Below, in pieces: positions 27,201 through 38,000 of a stretch of 64,000 nt of DNA (position 1 is its first letter; every line of letters starts with the position of its first letter). The notes under the pieces are model-generated. The model worked only from the letters and a program-made list of their open reading frames with translations. It did no database searches and had not been told where the DNA came from. Source of the stretch: Aphelocoma coerulescens (taxonomy: Eukaryota > Chordata > Aves > Passeriformes > Corvidae); the NCBI RefSeq assembly GCF_041296385.1, contig NC_091017.1, positions 8,612,001-8,676,000 on the forward strand, written 5' to 3'. Position numbers and translations under genes: made by a program.

Positions 27201-29298
27201 CTGTGCCCACACTCAGCACTCTGCAAGTTGGAAGAGTCTTTTTTTGCCATATCAGAGGTGTTGGCACCAAGCCAAAATGCAAGGCCTGTGTAAGGAAAGG
27301 ATCCCATGTTCTTACCAGGAATTTTGGTCTCATCACTCTCAAGGTTGTAAAACATCTTCAGAGGCTTGCTCAGAATGAACATAGGTCTCTCAACAGGCAA
27401 AACCTTGCCCTCTTCCACACTGGCATGCACTGGGACAACTGCAAAAGTCCCAACTCCAATCTCCACTGCCTGCAAAAACAAGCAAGAGGAAGAGTTGGCA
27501 GGGCTGCCCAAAGGTAAGGAGGATGACTTGCATGGCCCTGGGGATGGCACTTTGGGTCCTGCTCCGTAGCCCCAGAGGAGCAGGATGAGGCACATGCAGG
27601 AGGCAAGACTCACCGTCTTCTGCAAGAGCTGTCTGTAGATGTACCGAGACATTCCAGACCAGACTTTGCAGATTTCTGGAAAGCAAATGAAAGCCATACC
27701 ATGTTCTGAAGTCAGCATAAGCCACCATCCCCCATGTCCCTACCCCTGCAGGTGACAGTGGAGTGCTCTCATGCTCCCCCTTGCCCTGAATAAGCACTCT
27801 CACTGATGGGGCTGCCCAGCTGTGTTCTGGACTGCCCCCAGGCTCAAAGCCCACCCTGTGTCCAAGACAGGCCTGGAGAGGAAGGGCAGGCTGTAGTTTT
27901 GCAAAGGGGATTTCCACTTTTAGACACTGCCAGTGCCTGGAGGCCTGGGCTACTCGGGATTCCCAGATGGGGTGAATGTGTATGTTTAAAACACCCATAG
28001 CCGGATGGCTGTGGAGCTAACCAAGGGTTGTTGGTTATAACAATGACTGCGGTTAATAACCAAGGACTGTTGGTATTAAGACAGTGTTAAAGGGGGCTAG
28101 AGAAGAGGGCCATGAGGAAGTAGAGCAGCACTTTTCTGGGACAAACATCCTTGCTCTAGATCCTGGACATAAGCACAGCACAGTACACTGCAAGAGCAGG
28201 AATGAGGCCAAGAAGTGGGCATGGACTATAGGGGAGATCACAACCACCAAAGACCCCCAAAAGCCCTCTAACCCATTTCCTGAAAGGTGTGAAAGAACAG
28301 ACTGCACATGACAACTAATTTGTGTAGAAAGCAAGAAGTCTCTCTATAAAAAGGTGCCCCTACCAAGCCTGGTCAGGCCCCCTGGACTTATATCCATGTG
28401 CTTATATAGTAGTAAATTGGGGACTAACGTAGAAATTTCCATGCCAACCTTGTAACTTTCTAATGAAACTTAGTGAGTTTTTGTGGACCCTCTGATTTTT
28501 GTTGTTCCCTTCTGTTGCTTGATATCATAAGAGAAAAACCCTTGCAAGAGTGTTAAAATAGTAAAATAAAAAGCAGGCCTTTATTTGGAAGTTTCCAGGT
28601 GTCACAGTGGTCATGGTCACACTCAGCATTGGATTTCTACAATTTTGTAAGCTTAACAAATCATCATGTCTAACAAACTTTGTCCAATTAGAAGAACAGT
28701 TGGTTAGGTAATTTTTCCCCGGATACTACCCCACTGGAGTTGGTCCAGGGCTTCTTTCCTCCACTTCTTGTGTCTTCTCAGATTCTGATTGGAAAACAAA
28801 ATGTACTTCTAGGTTCTCTTCTTGAAAACAAGACTAAACAGTATTTTAGGAATGTGTTAGAAGATTAGTTTATTGCTCTAAAATCTAAGATAAAGGGTAG
28901 GAAAAATACTAGGAGCTATATAACTATGTAATAGTAATCTATAGACATATGAGTATATGAAAAGTATATAAAAAGCAAGTGGCCTTTAGGCATCACTTCT
29001 ACCACAAGCATCTATGAATCTTGGGTGCTCCATTCTCCTTACAGGGGGAGAAGCTACCAAAGCCACCTTCGAGCTCCAAGGCACAACAAGGCAGGGCTTT
29101 CCTTGCAGCAGCCTGAACCCTCCAGAAGGGTCCCACCTATGGCTCCAGCCTTGGGCTTTCCACAGCTCATCTCCATGTAATCCTGGCACTTACAGTGCTC
29201 CTGCAAGGGACCCCTGGGGCCTTACCAATGGTGCTGAGCTCCCTGAGGGTTGGGAGCTCCTCTGGCTCCACAGCATTATAGAGCAGATACTTCTGCAT
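24124..29298 (-). CDS. CCDC81-like protein with two HU domains (ten coding exons)
   Basis: Ten minus-strand exons with GT-AG junctions and consistent phases join into one frame of 458 residues: 29298-29226, 27675-27614, 27469-27316, 26945-26689, 26368-26283, 26054-25819, 25399-25294, 25038-24930, 24772-24641 and 24285-24124. HU domain 1 spans about residues 14-96 (EEICKVWSGMSRYI, GVGTFAVV, LPVERPMF). HU domain 2 spans about 98-182 (HEIVEQCVQETLL, NKEVEFSFRSIGILAV). The rest is low-complexity and charged, with CPYVFEDPYRP and RKAYAKKLRE near the end. Human CCDC81 is a centrosome-associated protein, and birds are known for a large expansion of the family with no proven role. No internal stop or frameshift is seen, and introns are present, so this is not a retrocopy. 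The exon 6 acceptor and the 3' end are the weak points. Confidence 0.85.
24641..24772 (-). CDS. CCDC81-like exon 9
   Basis: 132 bases, phase 0 at both ends, from acceptor ggccttcag to donor CAG|GTATGG. Encodes GAHPLYTEREERELQLLMAS and on to VTEKGQ, a charged, probably helical segment. Confidence 0.8.
24930..25038 (-). CDS. CCDC81-like exon 8
   Basis: 109 bases, from acceptor gtcctttttag to donor GTG|GTAGGT. Encodes YLPVIQEKTQMMLKHFTSPV and on to SEV. It joins exon 7 (phase 2) and exon 9 (phase 0) without breaking the frame. Confidence 0.75.
25294..25399 (-). CDS. CCDC81-like exon 7
   Basis: 106 bases, from acceptor cctgcttgcag to donor GCGG|GTGAGC. Encodes SVLDPVFLARRRISQASQQS and on to EAGQGG. 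The LDPxxxARRR stretch recurs in bird family members as I remember them. Confidence 0.75.
25819..26054 (-). CDS. CCDC81-like exon 6 (acceptor uncertain)
   Basis: The frame reads QRYVPAAYKHQPPREPVAPA through PRRESAPWGGGSRR, proline-rich, to donor AGAG|GTATGT. The acceptor chosen (ttggtgcag|G, exon start 26054) is the one that keeps phase with exon 5, but its pyrimidine tract is poor, so the true start may differ or another small exon may intervene. Confidence 0.5.
26283..26368 (-). CDS. CCDC81-like exon 5
   Basis: 86 bases, from acceptor ctcctttccag to donor CAAG|GTGAGC. Encodes DPNMMSIVAFPGQNDFSRVS and on to VVTLP. It lies outside the HU domains. Confidence 0.7.
26689..26945 (-). CDS. CCDC81-like exon 4 (HU2)
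   Basis: 257 bases, from acceptor tgttttctag to donor GTG|GTGAGC. One exon holds the whole second HU domain, from EIPVVQPDFEEIAAET to DTTGNMLKALLV. It shows the family pattern of CVQETLL, a hydrophobic-glycine turn (RSIGILAVR) and a MTFFDSCLLELD helix. Confidence 0.9.
27316..27469 (-). CDS. CCDC81-like exon 3 (rest of HU1)
   Basis: 154 bases, from acceptor tgtttttgcag to donor CCTG|GTAAGA. Encodes AVEIGVGTFAVVPV through FYNLESDETKIP, the strand-rich body of HU1. GVGTFAVV is the position equivalent to the family GLGTF motif; the usual leucine is replaced by valine. Confidence 0.88.
27614..27675 (-). CDS. CCDC81-like exon 2 (first part of HU1)
   Basis: 62 bases, from acceptor tttgctttccag to donor ACG|GTGAGT. 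Encodes ICKVWSGMSRYIYRQLLQKT, the helical start of the first HU domain. Confidence 0.88.
28030..28512 (+). mobile_element. Second LTR-like fragment (uncertain)
   Basis: A stretch with a TATAAAAA box (28345-28352), GC-rich sequence just after it and imperfect repeats of aaccaagg-tgttggt at its start resembles an LTR promoter on the plus strand. It abuts the ERVK-like LTR. I cannot name the family. Confidence 0.3.
28520..28992 (-). mobile_element. Solo LTR, avian ERVK-like, in first intron of the CCDC81-like gene
   Basis: Read on the minus strand, the element begins TGCCTAAAGGCC (28992). It has a TATA-like tttttatatac and the LTR-typical stretches ggaaagaagccctggaccaa and aagacacaagaagtggagga. 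It then has AATAAA followed by ggcctgctttttattt, and ends near TGATATCA (28527-28520). It is in the same sense as the host gene. Ends are approximate and I see no clean target-site duplication. Confidence 0.6.
29226..29298 (-). CDS. CCDC81-like exon 1 (start codon)
   Basis: ATG at 29298-29296 has G at -3 and opens MQKYLLYNAVEPEELPTLRE. The exon ends ATTG|GTAAGG in phase 1, so its last base completes the glutamate codon of exon 2. The LPTLRELS lead-in to an EICKVW core is typical of bird members. A further 5' non-coding exon cannot be excluded. Confidence 0.75.
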
Positions 29299-30479
29299 TT
29301 CTGCCCCCCTGCACTGCAACAGCTGGGGAAGAGGTGCTTTTCCTGCTACAAAAACCCTCTTCTCCTCTCCTCCCCCTCAGCGCTTCTCAAGCGGTGTCGC
29401 CAATGCTCTGCCACAGCCTCCTTCCACCTCCTGGCAGCAGGACAGCTCCTGCACACCACAGTGCCTCTCCAGAGATGGTGGTCCAGGGACACTGAGTGGA
29501 GAAGAAGCTGTCGCTGTGGGTGTCCCACTGTGACATCATGCCGTGGGACACAGGCCTGTACAGAACCTGCCACCACACTGCCTCACCCACGTTTGGCTTC
29601 AGCACTAGCAGGGCAGCCCCACTGGGCACCCCAGGCTGCTGCACTGGTGGTCCTGCCTGCACATCTCAACTCATCCTCCCTAGCTGGCCACACAGAAGCT
29701 GGGAACACAAGAAGCTGGAACCTGGGGCACAATGTGAGTTAGTGCTGAAAGGCTTTGCGCATTCAGAATAGGGCTGGAGAGGTCCACCCCAGGTCATGAG
29801 AGAAATTAATGCCACATTTTGGCTCAAAGGACAACATTCATCCCCTCCTATTCCTTAAAGCCACTGGGATGCACCTCTTTCAGTACACCAGGATCCACAA
29901 AGGACTGCAACTGTACATAGGCTGCTGCAAAGACACCACGTGCCTTGCAGCTGCATCCTCCGATGAACAGTCACCCTCCTGGAAGATTCCCCTGGGCATG
30001 AATTGCCTTCCCAAACTCTCCACCAAGCTGGAGGAGACTCTTTGCAGCCGGCAATATGCACCCAAATTAACCATCCAAGACAGGGACTGATAACCACATG
30101 CAAGTGATATAAGAAATCACCTTCCCTGAGACAGGAATTTTGTTTGGCCATCAGCTTGTCATTTTCTCCTCCTCACTCTAGTGACATTACCCTACTCACT
30201 GTTCAGGTAAACAAGGCACAGCTGAAACCCTGGTGGACCATCACAGCATTTTCACTTAGCCATAAGACAGGCCCCATGAACATTTGTCCCCATGTTGCTT
30301 CCCATGTGAAAGCAGAGTGCCAGGCTCATTCATGGCTCAGCTGGTTGCCCGTCCACTGATTCTGCTGCCACACTGGCCAGCCACAAAAATAAATGAAAAC
30401 CCATACTCAGCCACAGAGTACGGTGTACCAGGTTTGAAGGAACACGGACATGGGTGGCTGTTGTTTTCAGGTAGAATAT

Positions 30480-33400
30480 AAATAGCTACCATGAGTTGAT
30501 GGCTGCTCCAGATCTATTATTTTTAATATAGGCAAACTAAGTTCAACTTCTGGTTGTTTATTTTAAACATTGACCGGTTCCATTATTTAATTATATATGA
30601 CTTTAAAATGCTGTTCATGAAAACTTCTTAAGTTTCCATAATACCTTGAGGGTGCTGTCTCATTAACATTTCTTAAACTTTTCGTAAAGTTGTGATTTAT
30701 GGCCTTGTTTGACAACTACTCATTGGACAGATTTTGAATTCACTGAGACAATCTCCATGAGTAAATGTTATTCATGTACATTAGTGGTTTCCAAGTCAGG
30801 CAATTAACTTACAAATATTTGCAGGCTCCTTCTTCACTTTTTTCACAACATAGTCAGGCACAGTATTAATATCCAGTACTGAGTCTAATAAAATTTCCAT
30901 TGCCTTCTGGGGTTAATAATGAACACAGCAGGGACAAAATCAGTATCACTGTATTAACTATCATTAAATAAGGTATCTAAGCATTAGCATCATAGCAAGT
31001 GAAAAGTTTAGTGTCTATAAAAAATTTGTACTTGTCTATTTATGTCATTCAAATTCTAACTTTAACATTAAGCCTTGGATTTTGAAATTAGCAATGTGCA
31101 AACACATTTTGCATGGTCAATTAAGCTGAACTCCACTATTTCACATAACTGCAGGAACTATGAAAACCAGAACTAAACTTCATTTCAGTCTGTTTCAAAC
31201 AAGTATTTTATATTTTTATTAATGAAAATAATTGTCTGAATCAATTGATTTTAAGTATGAAATTCTCTGAAGAATTTGATCCTACAGCATATATCCATGT
31301 AATTAAAATACTTGGAGTCATCAAATCTGAGACATGTATTAGTCTGGTCTAGCACCTGGAAGTCTGTGGTAGAGGGCTCCAAGAACTATTCCCCACTGGC
31401 TAACACAGGGCACTTGATTTAAATGTTTGTGTGGACAAGCAGGTTCCGTATAACCTGTCAAGCCAGCAAAGAGAGGAAAACACAAACCGTGTAAGTCTGA
31501 AGTCACCTCTGCACATAATAAAATGATGGCACAATCCCATTTGGAAAGCTGGAAGGAAAAAGAAAATGCCTTAGAAGGACATCAGTAAAACAGAAGGGGA
31601 GAGAAGAGACAAGGGATCCCAGCTCCCCATGTGCTCAGGGCAGTGAACTCACCCAAGCACTCCCATAATCCCATCTGAATTATGCTGGGAGAAAGGCAGA
31701 AAGGCATTGCTAATGTCTCTTGCAGTCTTCTCCCACTATGGATACAAATAAAAGCAGGAGTTCATAGGTCGCACAGGGTAAACCCAACACAAATGATGCC
31801 TGTGCATGGGTTTTCCCTGCACTCTTTTCTGTTAAAAGCTTGATGATGGGAGGAGAGGCACCATGTGAGCACTGATTGACTTCAAAATGCACAAGTCTGC
31901 ATGGTTCTGGTCTGAGAAATTTTATTTATAGATGACCCCTACTAGGGAAGACCCGCTACCTGCTCATACTGCTGCAACAGACTGCATCCACTCTGGTTCT
32001 AAAAGTAATCCTGCTGTTCTTAATGTGAACCACACACCGACACCGTAATTAATATTGGTTGGCATCTATTAGCAGTTTGGGCTAATAAGTCTATGGGCAT
32101 AGAAAGCATGGCTTCTTAAGGCAGGCCTCTTCAGAAGAAACAGAGGTAACACAGCAGAGAAATGCAGTGAGACTTTGCTTGCAGCTTCATGATGTACATG
32201 TTTTACAGATTGGAAGTACAGGTGAAATACGCAGAGCAATAAAATAAAACTTCCAAGGACTAAATCTAGACTATCCTGTATGCTAAACATATTCTAACAT
32301 GCACAATTAAAATGACATAGTTTCATAAGTATCACAATTTATCTTCTCACACAAATGAGAACAAAATTAGTTTTAAATGCCTCAGAAGCAAATTTTTTCC
32401 TCCTTCAGACTCAAACAGCGTTGAGGAGTTTTTGAACAAAGGCACTTACAGTAAATACCTGCAAGTATCTGTAAGCACTTGCATTTCTCATTTCCATCTT
32501 TATTTTTCTCCTTGTTCCTCAAAGCAATTAAAATCTTCCTTTTGCTGGAAGGCCTGTGGGGAGTAGTCACAGGGGAGTTCTGAGAGATGATGAGGTCCTG
32601 AGGTGACCCAGCTTCCTCTGGGTCCTTGGTCAGCACCATCTCCATGGTGCTACTGGCAGTGCCATGCCTCTGGTAAACCTTTCTTGGTGTCACCCCAGCA
32701 AGCACTGGTGGCATGTGGAAATGGTGTTTCCATTGCTCAAAACACTGAATCCAGCTTTGCGTCTCTGCCCAAGGGCTGACTCACTCCACTCATTTCCACC
32801 CCGACTGACCCAGCCCCATTTCATCTGGAAGAATCAAGCTGTACTTTAGGTAAGTGCAGCTAAATTGGGGAGATGATAACTCTGTTTCTGCATGTCCACT
32901 CAATTAATCTGTTCTTGGACTGTCAGTGATAATAATTCTCTAAGAATTACCGATTGAGTCATACACTTAAAATTATTTTCTAAAGCCTTCTATTGTCATC
33001 TGAGAACTCTGATGGTGACTCTTGCCATTACAGATCATTACTGTTCAGCATCATCACATCCAAAATATGGATTTTGGTTTTGCGTGTTCATTCACAGGAC
33101 TATAAATGTAGTGAAGGAATTACTACTTCATATTCTACTTCTTATTTGCTAGAACTTTCCTTACCTAATTTTCCCTCTGAGACTTTTGGAAACTTCTACT
33201 TCTTTACTTTTTTATATTATTTTTCTGCAATTTTTCCCCATCCTCATTATTACTACTGAAACTATTCATTGTCTTTCCCTTTCCAGTTTGTAAAAACCTT
33301 ACATTTCCTCCCTGTCCCAAACTGTTATGGGCTTTCACTTCTGGTTTGTATCAGATGGGCTAAAGCTCTAGTTTTCTGTTTTGCTAAATCCTAATTAAAC

Positions 33401-35051
33401 TTCTGGCCCACATACAAATGATGCCTATTACCTCTGTGGCAGCTTTTTCTCTTGCCTAATCTAGAAATACTCATTTTCCTGTACATTTTGTACTAAAGGA
33501 AATTGTTTTAAAGATGAGAAACTTTGCTCTTCAAACACTTAATCAGTGAATACCATGCAGAGATGTAATCTGCTTTCATACAGCCCTCCTAGCATCAATC
33601 CAAGATGAGGAGTTTTCTGCTGTCTACAAACCAAAAGACTATTTAAGACCATTTGACCAAGATAGGACATAAATATTCAGATCAAAAAAATAAATAAGTG
33701 AATTAATAAAATTGAAAAATGAAAAAAAAAAGCCAAAAACCAAAAACAAACCAAGGGGGAAATTAATCATGATATAAAGCCAACTAGTTAAATGGTATTC
33801 TTGCTATATAGCCACCACAGGCCAACCCCTGCAGTTTCCAGTTGTTTATTACAGGATATGCCTGGACAAATCTACTTTCATAAAAGCTCTTTGACACAAA
33901 GACATTAAACTTTAAGTACCTTAACACAATAGTGAACCTTTTAAAAGGGATTTACTTTAACCTTTTATGTACAAAAACAGCTGGAAAGGGAACAGAATGA
34001 CAATGAAGTAAAACAATGCTTACAGACAACCACTTAGTAAATCTCCACCTTCTCCTTCAGGCACAAAAGGGAATTCCATTGGCACCATCCACACAATAGT
34101 CCTTTTAAGCTTAACATTTTCTAAAAGATTAAGGGCCTGATCAAAAGAACACTGAAATCACTGGAAATCTCACTATTTTACTTGAACAGCTTTGGATTTG
34201 GTCCATACTGACTCCATAAGAGTAACTGCTTATAAGAACTCAGATTAAATCTGGAAGAAAAGAACTCTGGTTATAACCTCCATAAAAATACAGTAAAAAG
34301 GAACACATGCTTACTTGCTATTTATTTTACTTTCCATATATTTTAGAAAAGGACATTTCCAGCATTTTGCTCCACAATATAATCGAATTAATTTGGTCTG
34401 AGGAAGTGAAATGAAGACAGAAGTTATAGAAGTTGGTTCCAATTCTCAGATTTATCATTATCCACAGTGAAAATAACTACTATTTTATCCCTGAAACAAG
34501 TTTCATGATGAAATAAAAATTATTTGCCAAAAATTGGGGTGAGAGTGGGACACACTTTTTCTTTCCAGAAAATGCTGTCTGTATTGCTGGTTCCAGAGTC
34601 CCGGTTCTGCCTTTTGTCCATGTCCCAATTACCTACAGGCTTTTTATCATCATTTCAAATGTTCATAAAATGCAAGACCAGACTTTTGTAACTAAGAGTT
34701 TTATTCCCACTTGTACACATGTGTGTGTGGTCATGTACCTATACTGTAGAGCAAGGCCAAAAAATGAATATAGCATCAAATTATAAAAACAAGGAACATG
34801 ATTCCAGAACATTTTAACTAAAATTTGTGCTGGTTGGGTACTGATCATTCCTAATTTCAGGCAAGGCTTCTATTGTTTTGCATTGAGTTCCAGAGAAAAT
34901 ACATTTTTATTGTCCCTGTAAGAGAAAAAAGAAAAACAAAACCCAAAAGAATATGATCAAAGAACAGTTGTCAACTGGCTGACAAACACACACAGATTTG
35001 TAGGACAAACAAAGCCGTGGCTACAACCAGGAGCTCATAACAGCCCAAGAT

Positions 35052-35082
<31 letters not shown>

Positions 35083-38000
35083 CCCCAAAACTGTGACAAA
35101 AACTCCAGTGATTTAAGTGGGACTAGAACAGATGCCAAAGTCACAATGCTTTCATAGCCAAAAAGGTTAAACCACTTCATACATTTTGTTTTACCATTCT
35201 CACAGATTGAAAGCCATTATTGCCGAATGCCACACTTGGCAACCAAATGGTACAAAGGAAACCTCTATTCTAATTTCACAAGTATTTTAATAAATTTATG
35301 CTAGGCTTCTTAGATTGCTAAGGTATGATTAGCATCTTCTATACATGAATAGATAGATCAGAGACATGCTATCTCATCACCCAGCAATAACAAACTGGAC
35401 AAGCTGCATCAGGTTCCAGATTATCAAACAGTCCCCATCCAAGCAGATTAGACAAATCAAGCAATATGGAACATCTACTGACATCTTCCACCTCAAGGCA
35501 GATGACAGCTACAATCCAGCATCCAGGGGACAAGCAGTACAACTGCCACTACAAAATTAACTTCTTTCTGTATTCTGAAGACATTTGAATAAGCCAAATA
35601 TACCAGGCTGCATTTTGGCATGGCCACAGCATTTTTGATGCAGCTCTAGAATGCTCTAACACTGCATTTTCATACTGCCAAACCACACCAAGTTACTACA
35701 AAAATCTCCCAAATTTCTTCTGTTAGGATGCCCAAAACACACATTTCTGCTTCTATCTCATTTCAGTAGGCAGGTTTAAAGAGAAACCTTCTCAGATTAG
35801 GCTCATGTGCCATGATGAAGTCCAATTCCTGTATGGAATCGTCTGTCTCATGGCCCTAATTCACTTTTTTCATAGGGGAGAAATATTATGCCCATTACAC
35901 ACATATAATGACTGGGCATGGAAAAGGAAAGCAGTTCTTCCAAGTCACCACCACTAGCAAAGCAAGAGCACAGTCCTGTCTTCTAATGTTGGTACTACAT
36001 CAAACAACAATTTCTGCCATTCCCTAAAAGCACATAAGCTCTGGAAACCGTTTTATTACAGCAATCACCTCTAGAAATTTGCAATATCACTTTATTACCC
36101 AGAAAGCTCATTTTTGCAGGAAAAAAAAATACAGTTATATACATTTTTTTTCCTAGACCCATTTTTTGTGATTTCTCAGATTAGAGTGCCAATCTGGTAT
36201 TGTTCTCCCTCTTCCCACAGAGACCACAACACAAGGTGGTTGTTTATTACCAGCTGAAAATTCTAAAACAGGACATTAAAATTTACAGTTTTATATATTA
36301 CAGTTCTGTAGATAAAGGAATTCTGATGATGCTATAATTTTCTGAATTCTGGTCAAGGATTTTCCATTAATATTCTTCAATACTGTCCTGTAAGCCTACA
36401 GTTACATTGTTAAATCAATGCATGCAACTATTATTTGGATTTTCTGTCTTGGCTTGCAATAAGAACTGCATTTCTGAAGCTATTTATCAGCACTTTGGTC
36501 ATGTCGTAAAGGCTATTTCTTCCTTCCTAATTGTCCTTTTGTTCCTTTCTGTACTGAGCAAAATACGGCAAAGGGTCAAATGTCTATATCCTTTCTTTCC
36601 AGAAAACTGAATGTTATAACCTCTTTTCCTGATCAGCTCCAGATTCTTAGAAACTACAGAATGGTGAAAACACACAAAAGTGCTTCCCATATCCCTATGG
36701 CCCAGCATTACAGCAGCAAGGGAAAGCTGCAGACAACTTCCTAATACACTCTTCTAGCAGAAGCTTTTCCAGTTAAAGCCAGTAGTAGAGCACAACCAGT
36801 AATAGCAGTGAGTTCTTCCAAAATATTCCCACTCTGCTCTTGACACTGCCTTTTACAGAAAGCAATGATCCACCTTCACCAATTTTCCCCCAATTACAGG
36901 GAAATCTATGAGAAGCACTGAAAGCCAGAAAACTCTCAAATGCTTTTCAGAGCTAAGAAAATCCAAGCCTTCCTACAACATTTCTGACATCTTCCCACTC
37001 TACCCTAAATCACATTTACATGGCTCATTCCTCTATTTAACACTTCCCACAACTTGAGTCCTTCCTGTCTTCACTTCCTTTTCCCTCCCTTTCCTGCAAA
37101 TCTCTTTACTTTCGTGTTTAGCTCACATAGAGTTTTCACAGCGCCCATGTGATATTTTTCCCAACTGATCACTTCTTTAAGTCAGCTCTCTGCCTTCTGG
37201 AGACAGACACTCCCCTCATGACTGCACAGCAGTGCAGATAACTGCACGACAGCACGCTGCATGGCTACTTTTATTTGTAATAGACACAGCTCCTCTTTTT
37301 GCGTGGACATTACATGGCTTGTTTGCAATCCAGCTGCTCCCTCCCACAGCTGCAGGATTTGCCGGACCATTCGTTCTTAAGCAGCAGCTGCTGCAGCTCG
37401 CAGCTTTCCGTGAGCGCAAAGGGCTGCTCTTGGGGAATGACGCTCTCTCTCCCCGCGGCAGCCGTGCCCTGCACGGGTCCTTGGCAGTCGGGAGGAGCAG
37501 CCACGGAGGCCATCCAGCTCTGTGCTGAGCAGGGTGACCCTGCCAGTCATGGGGGTAACGTTTTACTGTCGCGAGTGGCTGAGTGGATCAGCCTCTCCCG
37601 AGAGCTTAGAAGCGCATTGAATTAAAAGACTCTCGCTAGAGGGAGGATCGGATTTGTATTGGCCATTGCTCCTGCTGAACTTGGTTGCGGCTGCATTCCC
37701 CTCGCCCCCCACTTGCACATCTTGCAGAACTATCATTTCTCTCCAAGCTCAGCATCAAGGTTCATGTAATTACATGTAAGCATATGCATATGATTGTATT
37801 ATGCTTGTGTTACTTCAAAAAGATTTGCATAGTAAAGCCTGCAAAATGAGAAAACACCAGCATTAAGGAAGCAGGTGTGATTCAGCAGCTTGTTGTGGGC
37901 ATGTGAGGAGACAGTCACATGTGGCTGCAGACTTCTTCAGAGCATATTGTGCCAACCCTCCACTTCCTCTAAAATCATAATCACCTCCGGAGCTCTTCTC

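Noticed and set aside
27390..27998. 202-residue minus-strand ORF overlapping CCDC81-like exons 2-3
   Set aside because: It runs in a different frame from the HU1 exons, across intron sequence. The exon frame with splice sites explains the region better.
32382..32714. 110-residue minus-strand ORF
   Set aside because: Only chance features: no domain, no splice context, low-complexity basic stretch, in an AT-rich desert.
37565..37660. tRNA-like A box (tggctgagtgg) with a weak B-box-like sequence
   Set aside because: No acceptor stem pairing or full cloverleaf could be formed, and the B box departs from GGTTCGANTCC.
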